In this document: positions 38,415 through 48,419 of the stretch, in pieces
Numbering within the stretch: position 1 is the stretch's first letter
Layout of the letters: every line of letters starts with the position of its first letter
Assembly: GCF_003625485.1 (NCBI RefSeq)
Contig: NZ_RAIR01000005.1
Location: forward strand, 216,569 to 280,568
From: Butyrivibrio sp. CB08
GTDB taxonomy: Bacteria; Bacillota; Clostridia; Lachnospirales; Lachnospiraceae
Direction of reading: 5' to 3'
Length of the DNA: 64,000 nt
Position numbers and translations under genes: made by a program
Notes under the pieces: model-generated
Told to the model about the DNA's origin: nothing
Seen by the model: only the letters and a program-made list of their open reading frames with translations
Databases searched by the model: none

Positions 38415-38780
38415 ATGGAGATTAAGAAGCTGGAATATGATCTTACGGTTTGTAAGCTGCAGGGTGTAGAGGATATTGATTTGAGCAGAGAATTTTTCTT
38501 TATCTGTAAGACTGATGAAGAGATTTCACTAGTTTGCAAAACGGAGGACGTTCCTCAAAATACGCTGGCAAGGGATGAAGGCTGGCGCGGTTTTCGCATT
38601 CAGGGAGTGCTGGATTTTTCCTTGATCGGTATTCTTTCGAAAATTTCAGGAATCCTGGCTGATAACAATATCAGTATATTTGCGGTTTCTACCTATAATA
38701 CGGACTATATCCTTGTTAAAAAAGAAAGCTTTGACCATGCCATGGAAGTCTTGTGCAGTGCTGGATATTCTGTGATTTGA
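38415..38780 (+). CDS. ACT-domain protein
   Basis: A 121-residue protein with tandem small domains. The C-terminal half matches an ACT domain: FRIQGVLDFSLIGILSKISGILADNNISIFAVSTYNTDYILVKK. This form resembles the CASTOR/aspartokinase-like ACT group that binds amino acids. It probably senses an amino acid, but no partner enzyme is apparent. It starts 2 bases after the previous stop and lies 21 bases before the PhzF gene. Confidence 0.85.
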   Translation: MEIKKLEYDLTVCKLQGVEDIDLSREFFFICKTDEEISLVCKTEDVPQNTLARDEGWRGFRIQGVLDFSLIGILSKISGILADNNISIFAVSTYNTDYILVKKESFDHAMEVLCSAGYSVI

Positions 38781-38801
38781 TTTAGAGTGAGGAGAACGTA
38801 T

Positions 38802-39680
38802 ATGAAAAAAGTCAAATATATCAAAAGTAATGCATTTACAGCCGGACAATCCCTAGGAAATCCAGCTGCAAGCCTTTTTCTTGATGATGAAAACTTAAGC
38901 GCAGAGCAGATGCAGACCATTGCTGCCGAGCACAAGGGCTTTGTGATGGAAGTCGTGTTCTGTAATAGTTCCAAGGTCGCAGACTGCAAGCTTACTTATT
39001 TTTCTTCGGAATGTGAAGTTGATTTTTGCGGCCACGGAACCATAGCGACCATGTATTCAATGATTGCAGCTTCTCCTGATATGCTCGAAAAGTCTGAGAT
39101 CATGGCAGAAACAAACCGCAAGGGAATTGTTAAAGTTTATAATTCAATCAAAGAAGAAGATGCGGTTTATATCAGTGCTCCGGAGCCCGTTGAATATCCA
39201 GTAAAGCTCGCCAACAATGAAATTGAAGAAGCTCTTCGCCTTCCTCAGGACAGCATCAGAAGTGACCTTCCTGTTCGTATTATTGACGCAGGTCTTAAGA
39301 CTCTTATTGTTCCAATCAAAGACTATGAGACTGAAATTTCAGTATTCCCAAATGAAGCGAGCCTTAAGGAGTTTTGTCTTGGCAATGATATAGATATCAT
39401 CCTGATTTTCTCAAGGCAGACTTCCAGCGAGGATTTCTTTGCTCATTCAAGAGTTTTTGCGCCTAAATTCGGATATCTGGAAGATCCAGCCACAGGCTCA
39501 GGAAACAGCGCATTTGCAGATTATCTTTTAATGGAAGGCCTGTGGGATGGAAGCACTGCCTCAATAGAGCAGGGCGGCAACGACAGGATATTCAACACCG
39601 TAAAAATCAAGCAGTATGACGGACTTATCTTGTTCGGAGGAAAAGCAACTGTTAAAATCGAAGGCGAATATTACATTTGA
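38802..39680 (+). CDS. PhzF-family isomerase/epimerase
   Basis: A 292-residue PhzF-like protein. The N-terminal motif AFTAGQSLGNPAAS and the VDFCGHGTIATM and EDPATGSGNSAFADYLL segments are diagnostic; the two halves repeat the same fold. PhzF isomerises a dihydro-anthranilate in phenazine synthesis, but the many orthologues in non-phenazine genomes act on unknown small molecules. The ATG at 38802 has GAGGAG at 38788-38793. Part of a long co-directional run. Confidence 0.9.
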   Translation: MKKVKYIKSNAFTAGQSLGNPAASLFLDDENLSAEQMQTIAAEHKGFVMEVVFCNSSKVADCKLTYFSSECEVDFCGHGTIATMYSMIAASPDMLEKSEIMAETNRKGIVKVYNSIKEEDAVYISAPEPVEYPVKLANNEIEEALRLPQDSIRSDLPVRIIDAGLKTLIVPIKDYETEISVFPNEASLKEFCLGNDIDIILIFSRQTSSEDFFAHSRVFAPKFGYLEDPATGSGNSAFADYLLMEGLWDGSTASIEQGGNDRIFNTVKIKQYDGLILFGGKATVKIEGEYYI

Positions 39681-39689
39681 GAGGCGAAA

Positions 39690-40238
39690 ATGATGGAAAC
39701 AGAGAGACTCATACTTAGAGAGTATACAAAAGACGACTTTGATGCATTATATGAAATATTGTCAGATCCGGAGACTATGCAGCATTATCCTGCTCCATTT
39801 GATGAGGCCAGAACTATGCGATGGATAGAGTGGAATCTGGAGAACTATGCCCAGTACGGTTTTGGGCTGTGGGCACTTGTCCTTAAGGAAACCGGAGAAT
39901 TTATCGGAGACTGCGGCATTACTATGCAGAATATTGATGGGGAGATACTTCCAGAGATTGGATATCACGTTCATAAAAAGTACTGGAGACGCGGCCTGGC
40001 AAAAGAAGCTGCCCGGTATGTACGTGACTGGGTGTTCCAGAACACTGATTACGATACGATATACTCCTACATGAAATATACCAATGTAGCCTCATATTCC
40101 ACAGCAATGGCCAATGGCATGAAAAAAGTAAAGGAATATTCTGATCCAAAAAACGAGATATCCTATGCTTTCGCGATAACCAGGGAAGAATGGGAAAAGC
40201 TCTCCTTATTGAATAACTATGGAAAACTTGATTTTTAG
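39690..40238 (+). CDS. GNAT acetyltransferase, RimJ/RimL-like
   Basis: A 182-residue GNAT that starts ETERLILREYTKDDFDALYEI, as RimJ/RimL proteins do, with IGYHVHKKYWRRGLAKEAARYV at the acetyl-CoA site. Such enzymes acetylate N-termini of proteins or small molecules. Two adjacent ATG codons (39690, 39693) are possible starts. Its stop lies 20 bases inside the next gene. Confidence 0.87.
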   Translation: MMETERLILREYTKDDFDALYEILSDPETMQHYPAPFDEARTMRWIEWNLENYAQYGFGLWALVLKETGEFIGDCGITMQNIDGEILPEIGYHVHKKYWRRGLAKEAARYVRDWVFQNTDYDTIYSYMKYTNVASYSTAMANGMKKVKEYSDPKNEISYAFAITREEWEKLSLLNNYGKLDF

Positions 40239-41181
40239 TCTCAATGCAACAATGCCAATCTTCTTACTGATGGTTCTTGGATATATATTTGAAAAGATTG
40301 GCCTCATAAATGAAGCGGCAGCAAAATGGATGAACAAATTTGTATTTAAGCTTGCTCTCCCGATGCTTTTGTTCAGGGATCTGGCTCTTCAGGATTTCAA
40401 AAACTCCTGGGACGGCAAATTTGTTTTGTTCTGCATTCTTGTTACGATCCTGAGTATCGCATGCATAAGCATAGTCTCACTAATCTTCATAAAAGACAAA
40501 GGAGAAAGAGGAGAGTTTATTCAGGGTTCTTACAGAAGTAGCGCAGCTCTACTGGGAATTGCTTTTGTTAACAACATTTACGGTTCAGCCAGTACAGGAA
40601 TTGCACCTCTGATGGTACTTGGAAGTGTACCTCTTTATAACATATTTGCAGTAATTATCCTTACAGTTACCGCTGATGATAACGGCAAATCTAGTGTGAA
40701 TAAAAAAGTCCTCATCAAAGATACGCTTTTTGGAATTATTACAAATCCAATCATTCTGGGCATTGTTATCGGAATGTGCTGGTCACTTATCGAAATCCCT
40801 ATTCCAAAAGTTCTTGATAGCATTACAGCGCAGATAAGCGCACTGGCAACCCCACTTGGCCTCATGTCCATGGGCGCGACCTTTGATATTAAAAAAGCGT
40901 CAAAAAACATAAAGCCGGCTTTGATTGCAAGCTTTGTAAAGCTATTTCTTCTTGTAGCCATTTTCATGCCAATAGCAGTAGGCATGGGCTTTGTAGGAGA
41001 ACAGATAATAGCAATCCTTGTAATGCTGGGATCTGCCACAACCATCAGTTGTTATATCATGGCTAAGAGCATGGGGCATGAAGGAACCTTGTCCAGCAGC
41101 ATTATTATGATAACCACGCTGGGATGCGGTTTTTCACTTACATTCTGGCTGTTTATCCTAAAATCAATCGGTGTAATATAA
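40219..41181 (+). CDS. AEC-family transporter
   Basis: A 320-residue integral membrane protein with about ten helices in a duplicated five-helix arrangement. It begins with SLNATMPIFLLMVLGYIFEK and has LALPMLLFRDLAL and LGLMSMGATFD, typical of the auxin-efflux-carrier (AEC) family. The solute is unknown; bacterial members move malate, malonate or similar acids. It overlaps the GNAT gene by 20 bases. Confidence 0.88.
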   Translation: MENLIFSLNATMPIFLLMVLGYIFEKIGLINEAAAKWMNKFVFKLALPMLLFRDLALQDFKNSWDGKFVLFCILVTILSIACISIVSLIFIKDKGERGEFIQGSYRSSAALLGIAFVNNIYGSASTGIAPLMVLGSVPLYNIFAVIILTVTADDNGKSSVNKKVLIKDTLFGIITNPIILGIVIGMCWSLIEIPIPKVLDSITAQISALATPLGLMSMGATFDIKKASKNIKPALIASFVKLFLLVAIFMPIAVGMGFVGEQIIAILVMLGSATTISCYIMAKSMGHEGTLSSSIIMITTLGCGFSLTFWLFILKSIGVI

Positions 41182-41210
41182 GTCCTAAATTTGGAAGGAT
41201 ATAAGGTAAA

Positions 41211-42563
41211 ATGAAAAATTATATTAAGAAAATTCTTACGATAGCGATTCCTATCATGCTATCAAATCTTATCTCTCAGCTTCAGATGCTAATAGACCGT
41301 ATTTTTATTGGTAGACTGTCACTTGCCAGCATGAGCGCAGTAGGCAATGCCACTACAACTATGTGGACAACCCTCAGCCTCATATTTGCTCTTACTACCG
41401 GTGCGACAATCATTGTAAGCCAGGCATATGGTGCAAAAGAGATTGAGAAAGCCAAGGATACACTGGCCGCTCTGTTCAAATACAACAACGTGCTCAGTTT
41501 GCTCTTATTCCTGTTCTGGCTGTTATGCCCTCAGGTAGCATTTCATATCATGGGTGTTGATGAGAGTATCATCGGCATGAGCATCGACTATGCTCACTAT
41601 TTTTCACCAATCTTCATACTGACAGGTATTGGAGCTTCTATAAGCTGCATGTTGCAGGCCAATCAGAAGACCCAGATTATGTTGTGGTATGGCTTGTCTA
41701 GATCCGTAGCTAATGTCATACTTGATTACGTGATGATTTTTGGACATTTTGGTTTCCCTGCAATGGGTGTTAAGGGAGCAGCCCTGGCAACCACCATCGC
41801 AGAGTTTCTGGGAGATGCCATTGTCCTTGTTTACGTTCTTACAGCAAAAGATCTTGAGCTTCGTCCATCCTATGGCCGCATATTATCAGCCAAATTTGGA
41901 CCCTTTGTGGAAGCAGTTAAATTCGGTGCTCCAGCAGCTTGCGAAGAATTTGCATGGAATCTGGGAAATCTTTACCTCATCGCAATGCTCAACCAGGTTT
42001 CAGTAGAGGCTGCAGGAATTCATTCCATCGTATTCGGAGTAGAACTCATCGCAGTTGTTGTGGCATCATCCATTGGAACTGCAACACTTACTCTTTCAGG
42101 ATATGAAACCGGCAGAAAGAATATTAAGGGAGTATGGGACGTTGTGCTTGCATCTGGATTCCTCAGCTGGAGCATTGGCGCTTTAAATCTCTTGCTATTT
42201 ATCATTTTCCCAAGACAGATCCTTGGCCTGTTCACCACTGATAAGACCGTCCTGGGTGCAGCAGCCCTCTATCTTTTGATCGTAGGCATAGATTTGTTCC
42301 CAAAGAGCGGAAATATCATCGTCGGATCTGGCATCAAGGGATATGGTGAACCCTCATGGATGCTTAAGACCCAGCTTTTTGGAACCGTATTTGTCATCGC
42401 AATAAGTTCTATACTGGTATTACAGCTCCACATGGGAATCCTTGAGATATTCATCATGGTAGTTGCTGATGAGACCATCAGATTCATTTTAAATAGTGCA
42501 AAACTGCAACGTATCAAGAAAACCGCTATAAAAGCATTCGGAGAAAGCTGCGAGGAGGCATGA
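41211..42563 (+). CDS. MATE-family efflux transporter
   Basis: A 450-residue transporter with twelve predicted helices in two bundles. The N-terminal PIMLSNLISQLQMLIDRIFIGRL is the MATE signature. The ion-coupled export of cationic drugs or metabolites is the known family role. It ends with the stop codon that directly precedes the TTG start of the following methyltransferase gene. Confidence 0.93.
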   Translation: MKNYIKKILTIAIPIMLSNLISQLQMLIDRIFIGRLSLASMSAVGNATTTMWTTLSLIFALTTGATIIVSQAYGAKEIEKAKDTLAALFKYNNVLSLLLFLFWLLCPQVAFHIMGVDESIIGMSIDYAHYFSPIFILTGIGASISCMLQANQKTQIMLWYGLSRSVANVILDYVMIFGHFGFPAMGVKGAALATTIAEFLGDAIVLVYVLTAKDLELRPSYGRILSAKFGPFVEAVKFGAPAACEEFAWNLGNLYLIAMLNQVSVEAAGIHSIVFGVELIAVVVASSIGTATLTLSGYETGRKNIKGVWDVVLASGFLSWSIGALNLLLFIIFPRQILGLFTTDKTVLGAAALYLLIVGIDLFPKSGNIIVGSGIKGYGEPSWMLKTQLFGTVFVIAISSILVLQLHMGILEIFIMVVADETIRFILNSAKLQRIKKTAIKAFGESCEEA

Positions 42564-43202
42564 TTGGGAAATAGAAATCCGTGGGAAGAGATAAAACTTG
42601 ATGATTACGAGAATCATATGAGCCTGTCTTCCGTCAAACAGCTCCAGGCCATGAACGCCATCATGAAGGAACAGTTTGAGGACTATCCGGTATCTAGCGC
42701 CATGGTTCTTGGCGTCGCAGGTGGAAATGGCCTTGAGCACGTTAAGAGTGCCAAGTACCAGACTGTCTATGGCATTGATATCAATGAAGAGTATCTTCAG
42801 GCAGTTACTGAGCGCTACAAGAACCTAGACGGGACTCTTAAATGCTTGAAAATAGACCTGATAAATGAAGCGGGCAAGCTTCCAAAGGCCCAGCTTATCA
42901 TTGCAAATCTCTTAATTGAATACATAGGCTACGATGTTTTCAAAAAGGCAGTTCAAACGGCAGATCCCGACTATGTTTCTGCTGTGATCCAGATAAATAC
43001 TGATGAGAAGCAGTGGGTCTCAGATTCACCTTATCTTCATGCATTTGACGGGCTTGATGAAGTTCATCACCAGATGGAAGAGAAGGCTTTGGAAAAGGCT
43101 ATGGCGGAGATTGGTTTTTCCAAGATTCTGCGAAAAGAGATATCTCTGCCCAATGGCAAAGCCCTGATCAGACTAGACTTTCATACTACACAAGGAGCTT
43201 AA
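42564..43202 (+). CDS. class I SAM-dependent methyltransferase with TTG start
   Basis: A 212-residue methyltransferase-like protein. The SAM motif is AMVLGVAGGNGLEHV, followed by GIDINEEYLQAV and AQLIIANLLIEYIG. The start is a TTG at 42564, right after the MATE stop and 5 bases after a strong GAGGAGG (42552-42558); the next ATG (42619) is inside the conserved N-terminus. The substrate is unknown. The HD gene follows after 5 bases. Confidence 0.8.
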   Translation: MGNRNPWEEIKLDDYENHMSLSSVKQLQAMNAIMKEQFEDYPVSSAMVLGVAGGNGLEHVKSAKYQTVYGIDINEEYLQAVTERYKNLDGTLKCLKIDLINEAGKLPKAQLIIANLLIEYIGYDVFKKAVQTADPDYVSAVIQINTDEKQWVSDSPYLHAFDGLDEVHHQMEEKALEKAMAEIGFSKILRKEISLPNGKALIRLDFHTTQGA

Positions 43203-43207
43203 AAGAC

Positions 43208-43798
43208 ATGGACGAAAGACTAAAAAAACAGCTTGATTTCGCACTGGAGATCGACAAGGAAAAGAACATCTTCAGACAGACTCACATTTCCGGACATGGA
43301 AGAAGAGAAAACGACGCAGAACACGCCTGGCATATGGCTCTGATGGCTTATTTGTTAAAAGAACACTCAAATGAGCCTGTAGATATCGCCAAGGTAATGA
43401 TCATGTGTCTTATTCATGATATCGTTGAAATAGATGCTGGAGACACTTACGCCTATGACGCTGAAGGCCTCAAAACCCAGAAGGAACGCGAGGATAAGGC
43501 CAAGGAGAGGATATTTTCACTGCTTCCAGAAGATCAGAAAAAGGAGCTGATAGCTCTTTTCGATGAGTTTGAAGACTACAAGACTCCGGAAGCGAGATTT
43601 GCCCGTGCCATGGATAATCTTCAGCCTCTGATACTCAATAACAGCAACGGTGGCAACGAGTGGGTGGAGCACGGTGTAACTTCAGAGCAGATCTATGGCA
43701 GACAGAGCAAGACCAAACTTGGCTCAGAGAAGATTTTTGAGGAAGTAACTGATAAAATCATTCAGGAGCATATCAAAAAAGGAAATATCAAGGAATGA
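43208..43798 (+). CDS. HD-domain phosphohydrolase, YfbR-like
   Basis: A 196-residue HD-superfamily enzyme. The metal-binding residues are seen in ENDAEHAWHMA (histidine), LIHDIVEID (the HD pair) and a later aspartate near RAMDNLQP. It resembles 5'-deoxynucleotidase YfbR and related HD_3 proteins, which dephosphorylate nucleotides. The stop overlaps the chromate transporter start by 4 bases. Confidence 0.87.
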   Translation: MDERLKKQLDFALEIDKEKNIFRQTHISGHGRRENDAEHAWHMALMAYLLKEHSNEPVDIAKVMIMCLIHDIVEIDAGDTYAYDAEGLKTQKEREDKAKERIFSLLPEDQKKELIALFDEFEDYKTPEARFARAMDNLQPLILNNSNGGNEWVEHGVTSEQIYGRQSKTKLGSEKIFEEVTDKIIQEHIKKGNIKE

Positions 43799-44370
43799 TG
43801 GCTTTATTAGAGCTATTTTTCACCTTTGCAAAGGTAGGAATGTTCACCTTTGGCGGAGGTTACGCAATGCTCTCACTTATCGAGAATGTTTGCGTGGAAG
43901 AGAAAAAATGGATAACCCATGATGAAATGATGAATATCACAGTTATAGCTGAATCCACGCCAGGACCAATAGCTATCAACTGTGCCACTTATGTGGGCTA
44001 CAAGAAGGGTAAGATGATAGGCGCCATAGCTGCGACCTTGGGAATGGTCTTACCTTCTTTTGTAATAATCTACGTTATTTCACGGTTTCTGGACGGTTTT
44101 TTGGAGATTACCTGGGTTGCCCACGCCTTTCTCGGAATCAAGATCGCCGTTGGCATTCTGATCGTGGACGCAGCTCTGAAAATGCTAAAGAACATGAAGA
44201 AGAGACCGATGCAACTATCTATTATGATATGTTCCACAGTGGCAATGATCCTTATCAGCGCATTTTCACTTCGGATTTCTTCAATGCTTCTGATGGTGGC
44301 AGCTGCCTTTGTGGGCATTTTGATATATGAGATCAACAACTTTTTTAAGAAGGAGAAGCCTGGAAAATGA
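43795..44370 (+). CDS. chromate transporter, first half-size subunit
   Basis: A 191-residue ChrA-family half protein with about five helices. KVGMFTFGGGYAMLSLIENV and ESTPGPIAINCATYVGYKKG are the ChrA signature. Short ChrA proteins work as heterodimers, and a second half is encoded immediately after with a 4-base overlap. They export chromate in known cases, but the native anion in anaerobes may be different. Confidence 0.92.
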   Translation: MMALLELFFTFAKVGMFTFGGGYAMLSLIENVCVEEKKWITHDEMMNITVIAESTPGPIAINCATYVGYKKGKMIGAIAATLGMVLPSFVIIYVISRFLDGFLEITWVAHAFLGIKIAVGILIVDAALKMLKNMKKRPMQLSIMICSTVAMILISAFSLRISSMLLMVAAAFVGILIYEINNFFKKEKPGK

Positions 44371-44927
44371 TCTATTTGGATTTGTTAATTGGCTTTCTGG
44401 AAGTAGGCTTCTTCTCTTTTGGAGGAGCTTACGCCGCAATTCCGCTAATTCGCGATGTGGTTATGGCCCACGGATGGCTTGACGATGAAATGCTGTCCTA
44501 CATGATCGCAATTAGCGAGAGCACCCCTGGCCCGATCATGGTCAATATGGCCACTTATGTTGGTAGCCTTAAGGGAGGCGTTCTTGGCGCCATTATCGCC
44601 ACATCTGCTGTGGTCCTGCCAGCTTTCTTTATCATAATTCTGATCATGGTCATGTTAAAAAAGCTACTGCAGAACGCCATAGTAAAAGCGGCTCTTAGCG
44701 GACTTAAGCCATGTATCATCGGAATTATCCTTGCAACGGGTCTCTTGATGATTATTAAGAATTGTAAGATAACAGCGACAGGCTCTTTTGACCTGCTGAC
44801 GCTTTGCCTTACTGCCGCTATCGCAGTCTTATATTTTGGTTCAAGGAAACTAATGAAAAAGGGACTATCTCCAATAATGCTCATCTGCATTTCCGCAATC
44901 GTGGGAATCGTGGCATATGGGATCTAG
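44367..44927 (+). CDS. chromate transporter, second half-size subunit
   Basis: A 186-residue ChrA-family half protein with FFSFGGAYAAIPLIRDVV and SESTPGPIMVNMATYVGSLKGG. It is the partner of the subunit encoded just upstream (4-base overlap). The pair together equals a full-size ChrA. No chromate reductase is nearby. Confidence 0.92.
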   Translation: MIYLDLLIGFLEVGFFSFGGAYAAIPLIRDVVMAHGWLDDEMLSYMIAISESTPGPIMVNMATYVGSLKGGVLGAIIATSAVVLPAFFIIILIMVMLKKLLQNAIVKAALSGLKPCIIGIILATGLLMIIKNCKITATGSFDLLTLCLTAAIAVLYFGSRKLMKKGLSPIMLICISAIVGIVAYGI

Positions 44928-44970
44928 TTCATTATGATATGGGAAAAGAGCTTGTTCTGGGGGGGAAAAT

Positions 44971-45753
44971 ATGAAAACAATAATTAAGTCAGATATCGTC
45001 GATGCTTTAAAGAACGCAGGCCTTCAGGCTGGCGACTCCGTTATGGTCCACACATCACTTGGAAAGCTTGGCTATGTGTGCGGCGGAGCTCAGACTGTGA
45101 TCGAGGCACTTATCGAAGTAGTGGGAGATGAGGGCACAATAATGATGCCAACTCAGTCCTGGAAAAACCTTGACCCAAAGGCCGGCGTTCATTGGCTTGC
45201 TGACGAGGCTGACTGGGACAAGATCCGCGAAAACTGGCCTGCATACGACAAGGCAATTACTCCAACCAACACGATGGGCGCAGTTGCTGAGATGTTCCGC
45301 TCATGGCCAGGCGCCATTAGGAGCGATCACCCCGCAAGATCCGTTGCTGCCTGGGGTAAGCACGCCGCATATCTTACAGAAAACCACGACCTTTCCAACA
45401 TCTTCGGAGAGGGATCCCCTATTGGAAAATTATACGAGCTTAACGGAAAAGTGCTCCTTTTAGGGGTTGGCTACGATAAAAACACATCAATCCATCTGGC
45501 AGACGCAAGAGCAGAGTATCCAAGTAAGCATAACTGCGTCGAGCACAGCGCCATAATGGAAGACGGAAAGCGTATCTGGAAGGCCTATGAGACGCTTTTC
45601 GTTGACGGAGAAGACTTTGTGGATATAGGCGCAGCCTTTGAAGCAGAGCATTCCGTGAATGTCGCTACCCTTGGCGATGCACAGATCAGGCTCATGAACC
45701 AGCGTGAGATCGTGGATTTCGCTGTCCACTGGATTGAAAACAACAGAAAATAA
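44971..45753 (+). CDS. AAC(3)-family aminoglycoside acetyltransferase-like protein
   Basis: A 260-residue member of the antibiotic_NAT family. SVMVHTSLGKLGYVCGGAQTVIEAL, GTIMMPTQSWK and SDHPARSVAAWGKHA are characteristic. Known members acetylate the 3-amino group of aminoglycosides with acetyl-CoA. Many genomic family members (YokD-like) do not give resistance, so activity must not be assumed. An unusual run of seven G residues (GGGGGG region at 44959-44965) supplies the ribosome site. A GNAT gene follows after 14 bases. Confidence 0.87.
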   Translation: MKTIIKSDIVDALKNAGLQAGDSVMVHTSLGKLGYVCGGAQTVIEALIEVVGDEGTIMMPTQSWKNLDPKAGVHWLADEADWDKIRENWPAYDKAITPTNTMGAVAEMFRSWPGAIRSDHPARSVAAWGKHAAYLTENHDLSNIFGEGSPIGKLYELNGKVLLLGVGYDKNTSIHLADARAEYPSKHNCVEHSAIMEDGKRIWKAYETLFVDGEDFVDIGAAFEAEHSVNVATLGDAQIRLMNQREIVDFAVHWIENNRK

Positions 45754-45767
45754 TTTGGAGAATTATA

Positions 45768-46208
45768 ATGCTAAACAAGAATATAACTATAAAAGAGGAG
45801 AAAATCTCAGCAGAAGAGTACATAGATTTTCTAAAGAGAACAGACCTTGGTTCCCAATATCCCAAGGAGCGTTTTGAAGAGCGTATTAGCAAACTCGTCC
45901 AGAACGTATCCATCAGTCTTATCGCCCGAAACGAAGAGGGCAAGGTTGTGGGAGCGCTCTTTGGCCTTACTGATTTCTGTTACTGGCTCTACGTCACAGA
46001 TCTTGGCGTAGACAGGAACTACGAGAGACAGGGCCTTGGAAAAGAGCTTATGAAGACCGCTCACGAACTGGCAGGCGGCGAAAAGGACATCGCAGTTTAC
46101 CTTATTGCCAATGAAAACGCCGTTCCATTCTATGAAAAATGTGGCATGAAAAGAGCTGACGACGTAATGCAGTACAACCACATCGAGTGGACAGAATGGA
46201 CCGTCTGA
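45768..46208 (+). CDS. GNAT-family N-acetyltransferase
   Basis: A 146-residue GNAT: LYVTDLGVDRNYERQGLGKELMKTAHEL is the acetyl-CoA site, and ENAVPFYEKCGMKRADDVM the C-terminal part. It is the last gene of the 35.6-46.2 kb run and ends before a terminator-like hairpin. Together with AAC(3) upstream it is a second acetyltransferase in the same transcript; the acceptor is unknown. Confidence 0.87.
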   Translation: MLNKNITIKEEKISAEEYIDFLKRTDLGSQYPKERFEERISKLVQNVSISLIARNEEGKVVGALFGLTDFCYWLYVTDLGVDRNYERQGLGKELMKTAHELAGGEKDIAVYLIANENAVPFYEKCGMKRADDVMQYNHIEWTEWTV

Positions 46209-46270
46209 TATAAGGAATAACGACCTGTCACATCACGTAAGCTTATTTAAAGGATTTTGATATATACAAC

Positions 46271-46303
46271 AAAAGGGCTGCTCAAAAATCGAGCAGCTCT
46301 TTT
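46271..46303. terminator. bidirectional terminator between convergent operons
   Basis: AAAAGGGCTGCTC (46271-46283) pairs with GAGCAGCTCTTTT (46291-46303), one G-T wobble, with A-run and T-run on both sides, so it can work in both directions. It lies between the end of the acetyltransferase run and the end of the chemoreceptor gene. Confidence 0.87.
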
Positions 46304-46340
46304 GCTTGAACAGGTATTACATGAACATGAACGGATTAAC

Positions 46341-48404
46341 TCATTTTAACTTGAACTGTCCAACAACGTCTGACAGGGTCTTGGAGATCTCCTGCTGGCG
46401 AACGGACATATCTGATACGTTGTCAACAACTCCTGATACGGTGTTAACTGTATCTGTGATCTCTGAACTTCTGGATGCTGTATCCTGAGTGGATTCAGTG
46501 ATGTTCTGGATAGCTGAACTTACTTCGCCCATAGCACCACGGATTGTGTCAACCATCTCGGAAATGGAATTTGACTGACGTCCGAAGGATTCAGCGTCAT
46601 TACCATATTCCTGAGCGATATTAACGAAGTTGTCGTAGTCAGTCTTAACTGTCTCTTTAAGGAACTTAAGAAGCTCATTAGTAGCAGTGAGCAGGTGCTC
46701 AAATGCGCCCTGAACATTATCGACTGTTCCCTGGATCTGACCAACGGCGTCAGCTGTTTCACCAGCCAGCTTGTTGATCTCAGCAGCAACGACAGCGAAG
46801 CCTTTGCCGTGTTCTCCAGCTCTTGCAGCCTCGATGGAAGCATTGAGGGACAGGAGGTTGATCTGGTCTGCGATCTCTGCGATGGAATCTGCAAGAGAGC
46901 CGATTTCCTTAACAACTTCAGCCTGCTCGTTGGCTTCTTCCACATCTCTTTCTCTCTCAGAGGAGATAAGAGCAGCATTTTCACTGGCTTTCCTTGAGTT
47001 CTCCTCAATCTCAGCGGCCTTGCGCTGGATCTCTTCAGCCTGGATCCTTGTCTCATCAGCCTGTCCAGAGAGCATCTGTACAGAAGCGTTAACTTCTTCG
47101 ATAGAAGCATTAACCTCTTCAGTAGCAGCAGAAGCACTCATCATAGCGTCATTAACGCCTGTCATGTTGTTTCTGATTACCTGGAAGTCATTGGTGAGCT
47201 GCTGAGCCATATCTCCAAGGTTTGAAGAAGCCTGTCCGATACGGCCAGATTCTTCTGAAACCTGTGAAATAACTGATTTATTGCTCTCATACATGTTATT
47301 GAGGGACAGTGACATCTGTCCAAGTTCATCAGAGCTCTTAGCTTTGATATTGGAGATAGTAAAGTCACCCTTTGCAAGGTTTCCAGCGAACTTCTTAACG
47401 CTGTTAACGCTGGTAACGATTGAAAGTGCAAGTCCTACGATAATAGCCATGCATGCGATAATAGCAACTACGCAAATGATGATAAGGAAGGATCTGATAG
47501 AGTTAACGCTGGCGTTCATCTCGCTTTCCTGAAGAGTTACAGCGAGCTTCCAGTTAACATCAGGTACTGTTCCGTAGAACAGAAGATAACTGTCACCATT
47601 CTGCTTGAAGGTTGTAATACCGCTCTCGTTTGCCATAATTGTTGCGCTGGCTGCAGCAAGAGAAGTATTAGGGTCATTGGCAATATTTAAACCACTGGCA
47701 ATTTTCTCTGAATCAACGTCATAAATGTAAACACCGGTTGAATCCAGAAGCATAGGAGTTGAGTTTTTTCCAAGACTGATGTTTGATATCAGGTTCTGGA
47801 TCTCATCAAGATAAATATCAACTGTTATACACCCTGAATAGTATCCTGCTACGTCGTAAATAGGCGCTGAACAGGTGGACATTACCTTGCCACTTGAAGG
47901 ATCGTAGTAAGGATCTGTGATATTTGACACACCCTCAGGAAGTTTGGTTGTAACCAAATAATATTCCTGATTGAAATAGTCATAATCAGCATTTGAATAT
48001 TCATCTGTATAAACTACTGTATCCCCATCTCTGTACCAATATGGGCCAGCATAGGTCATGTGCTCAAATACGCCCTGCTTGAACCAGATACCACTTCCAG
48101 AAATTACACTATTGGAGAGAATGGTCTTTTTGAAAATAGCCTGATATACATCAAGGTCAGTGGATGAATATGTTCCACCAACAGTATTAGCAAGTGTTAC
48201 TCCGGTTGACCTTAAGGTCTGGAGAGTAGCATTGATATCACTTACGTTGGCCGCGATACTTTCCTGAGCCTTTTGTGCTGTCAGAGTCTGAATGGCGTCA
48301 GATGATTTATTCACACTGACTGCTGTTACAAGAATAAGAGCAAGCGCAACAGCTGGGATGATGCCAAGAAGCATCTTGGCTAGCAAATTCATTCTTTTAA
48401 ACAT
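46341..48404 (-). CDS. methyl-accepting chemotaxis protein, dCACHE type
   Basis: A 687-residue chemoreceptor: helix (about 10-32), double-CACHE ligand domain to about 300, second helix (about 306-330), HAMP, and a long cytoplasmic signalling coiled coil whose conserved tip [27 protein letters not shown] lies near residues 520-545. It signals through CheA/CheW, encoded elsewhere. It is 15 bases downstream of the peptide-binding lipoprotein gene and is likely co-transcribed, which suggests that taxis and solute binding are linked. Confidence 0.95.
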   Translation of the reverse strand: MFKRMNLLAKMLLGIIPAVALALILVTAVSVNKSSDAIQTLTAQKAQESIAANVSDINATLQTLRSTGVTLANTVGGTYSSTDLDVYQAIFKKTILSNSVISGSGIWFKQGVFEHMTYAGPYWYRDGDTVVYTDEYSNADYDYFNQEYYLVTTKLPEGVSNITDPYYDPSSGKVMSTCSAPIYDVAGYYSGCITVDIYLDEIQNLISNISLGKNSTPMLLDSTGVYIYDVDSEKIASGLNIANDPNTSLAAASATIMANESGITTFKQNGDSYLLFYGTVPDVNWKLAVTLQESEMNASVNSIRSFLIIICVVAIIACMAIIVGLALSIVTSVNSVKKFAGNLAKGDFTISNIKAKSSDELGQMSLSLNNMYESNKSVISQVSEESGRIGQASSNLGDMAQQLTNDFQVIRNNMTGVNDAMMSASAATEEVNASIEEVNASVQMLSGQADETRIQAEEIQRKAAEIEENSRKASENAALISSERERDVEEANEQAEVVKEIGSLADSIAEIADQINLLSLNASIEAARAGEHGKGFAVVAAEINKLAGETADAVGQIQGTVDNVQGAFEHLLTATNELLKFLKETVKTDYDNFVNIAQEYGNDAESFGRQSNSISEMVDTIRGAMGEVSSAIQNITESTQDTASRSSEITDTVNTVSGVVDNVSDMSVRQQEISKTLSDVVGQFKLK

Positions 48405-48419
48405 ATCCTTGCGTCCTCC

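Noticed and set aside
44971..45753. Calling this gene a proven aminoglycoside resistance gene
   Set aside because: Family membership is clear but many chromosomal AAC(3)-like proteins do not confer resistance; kept as AAC(3)-like only.
46520..47205. Long alternative frames within the chemoreceptor gene on both strands
   Set aside because: Low-complexity Ser/Leu-rich translations that arise from the repetitive coiled-coil coding sequence.
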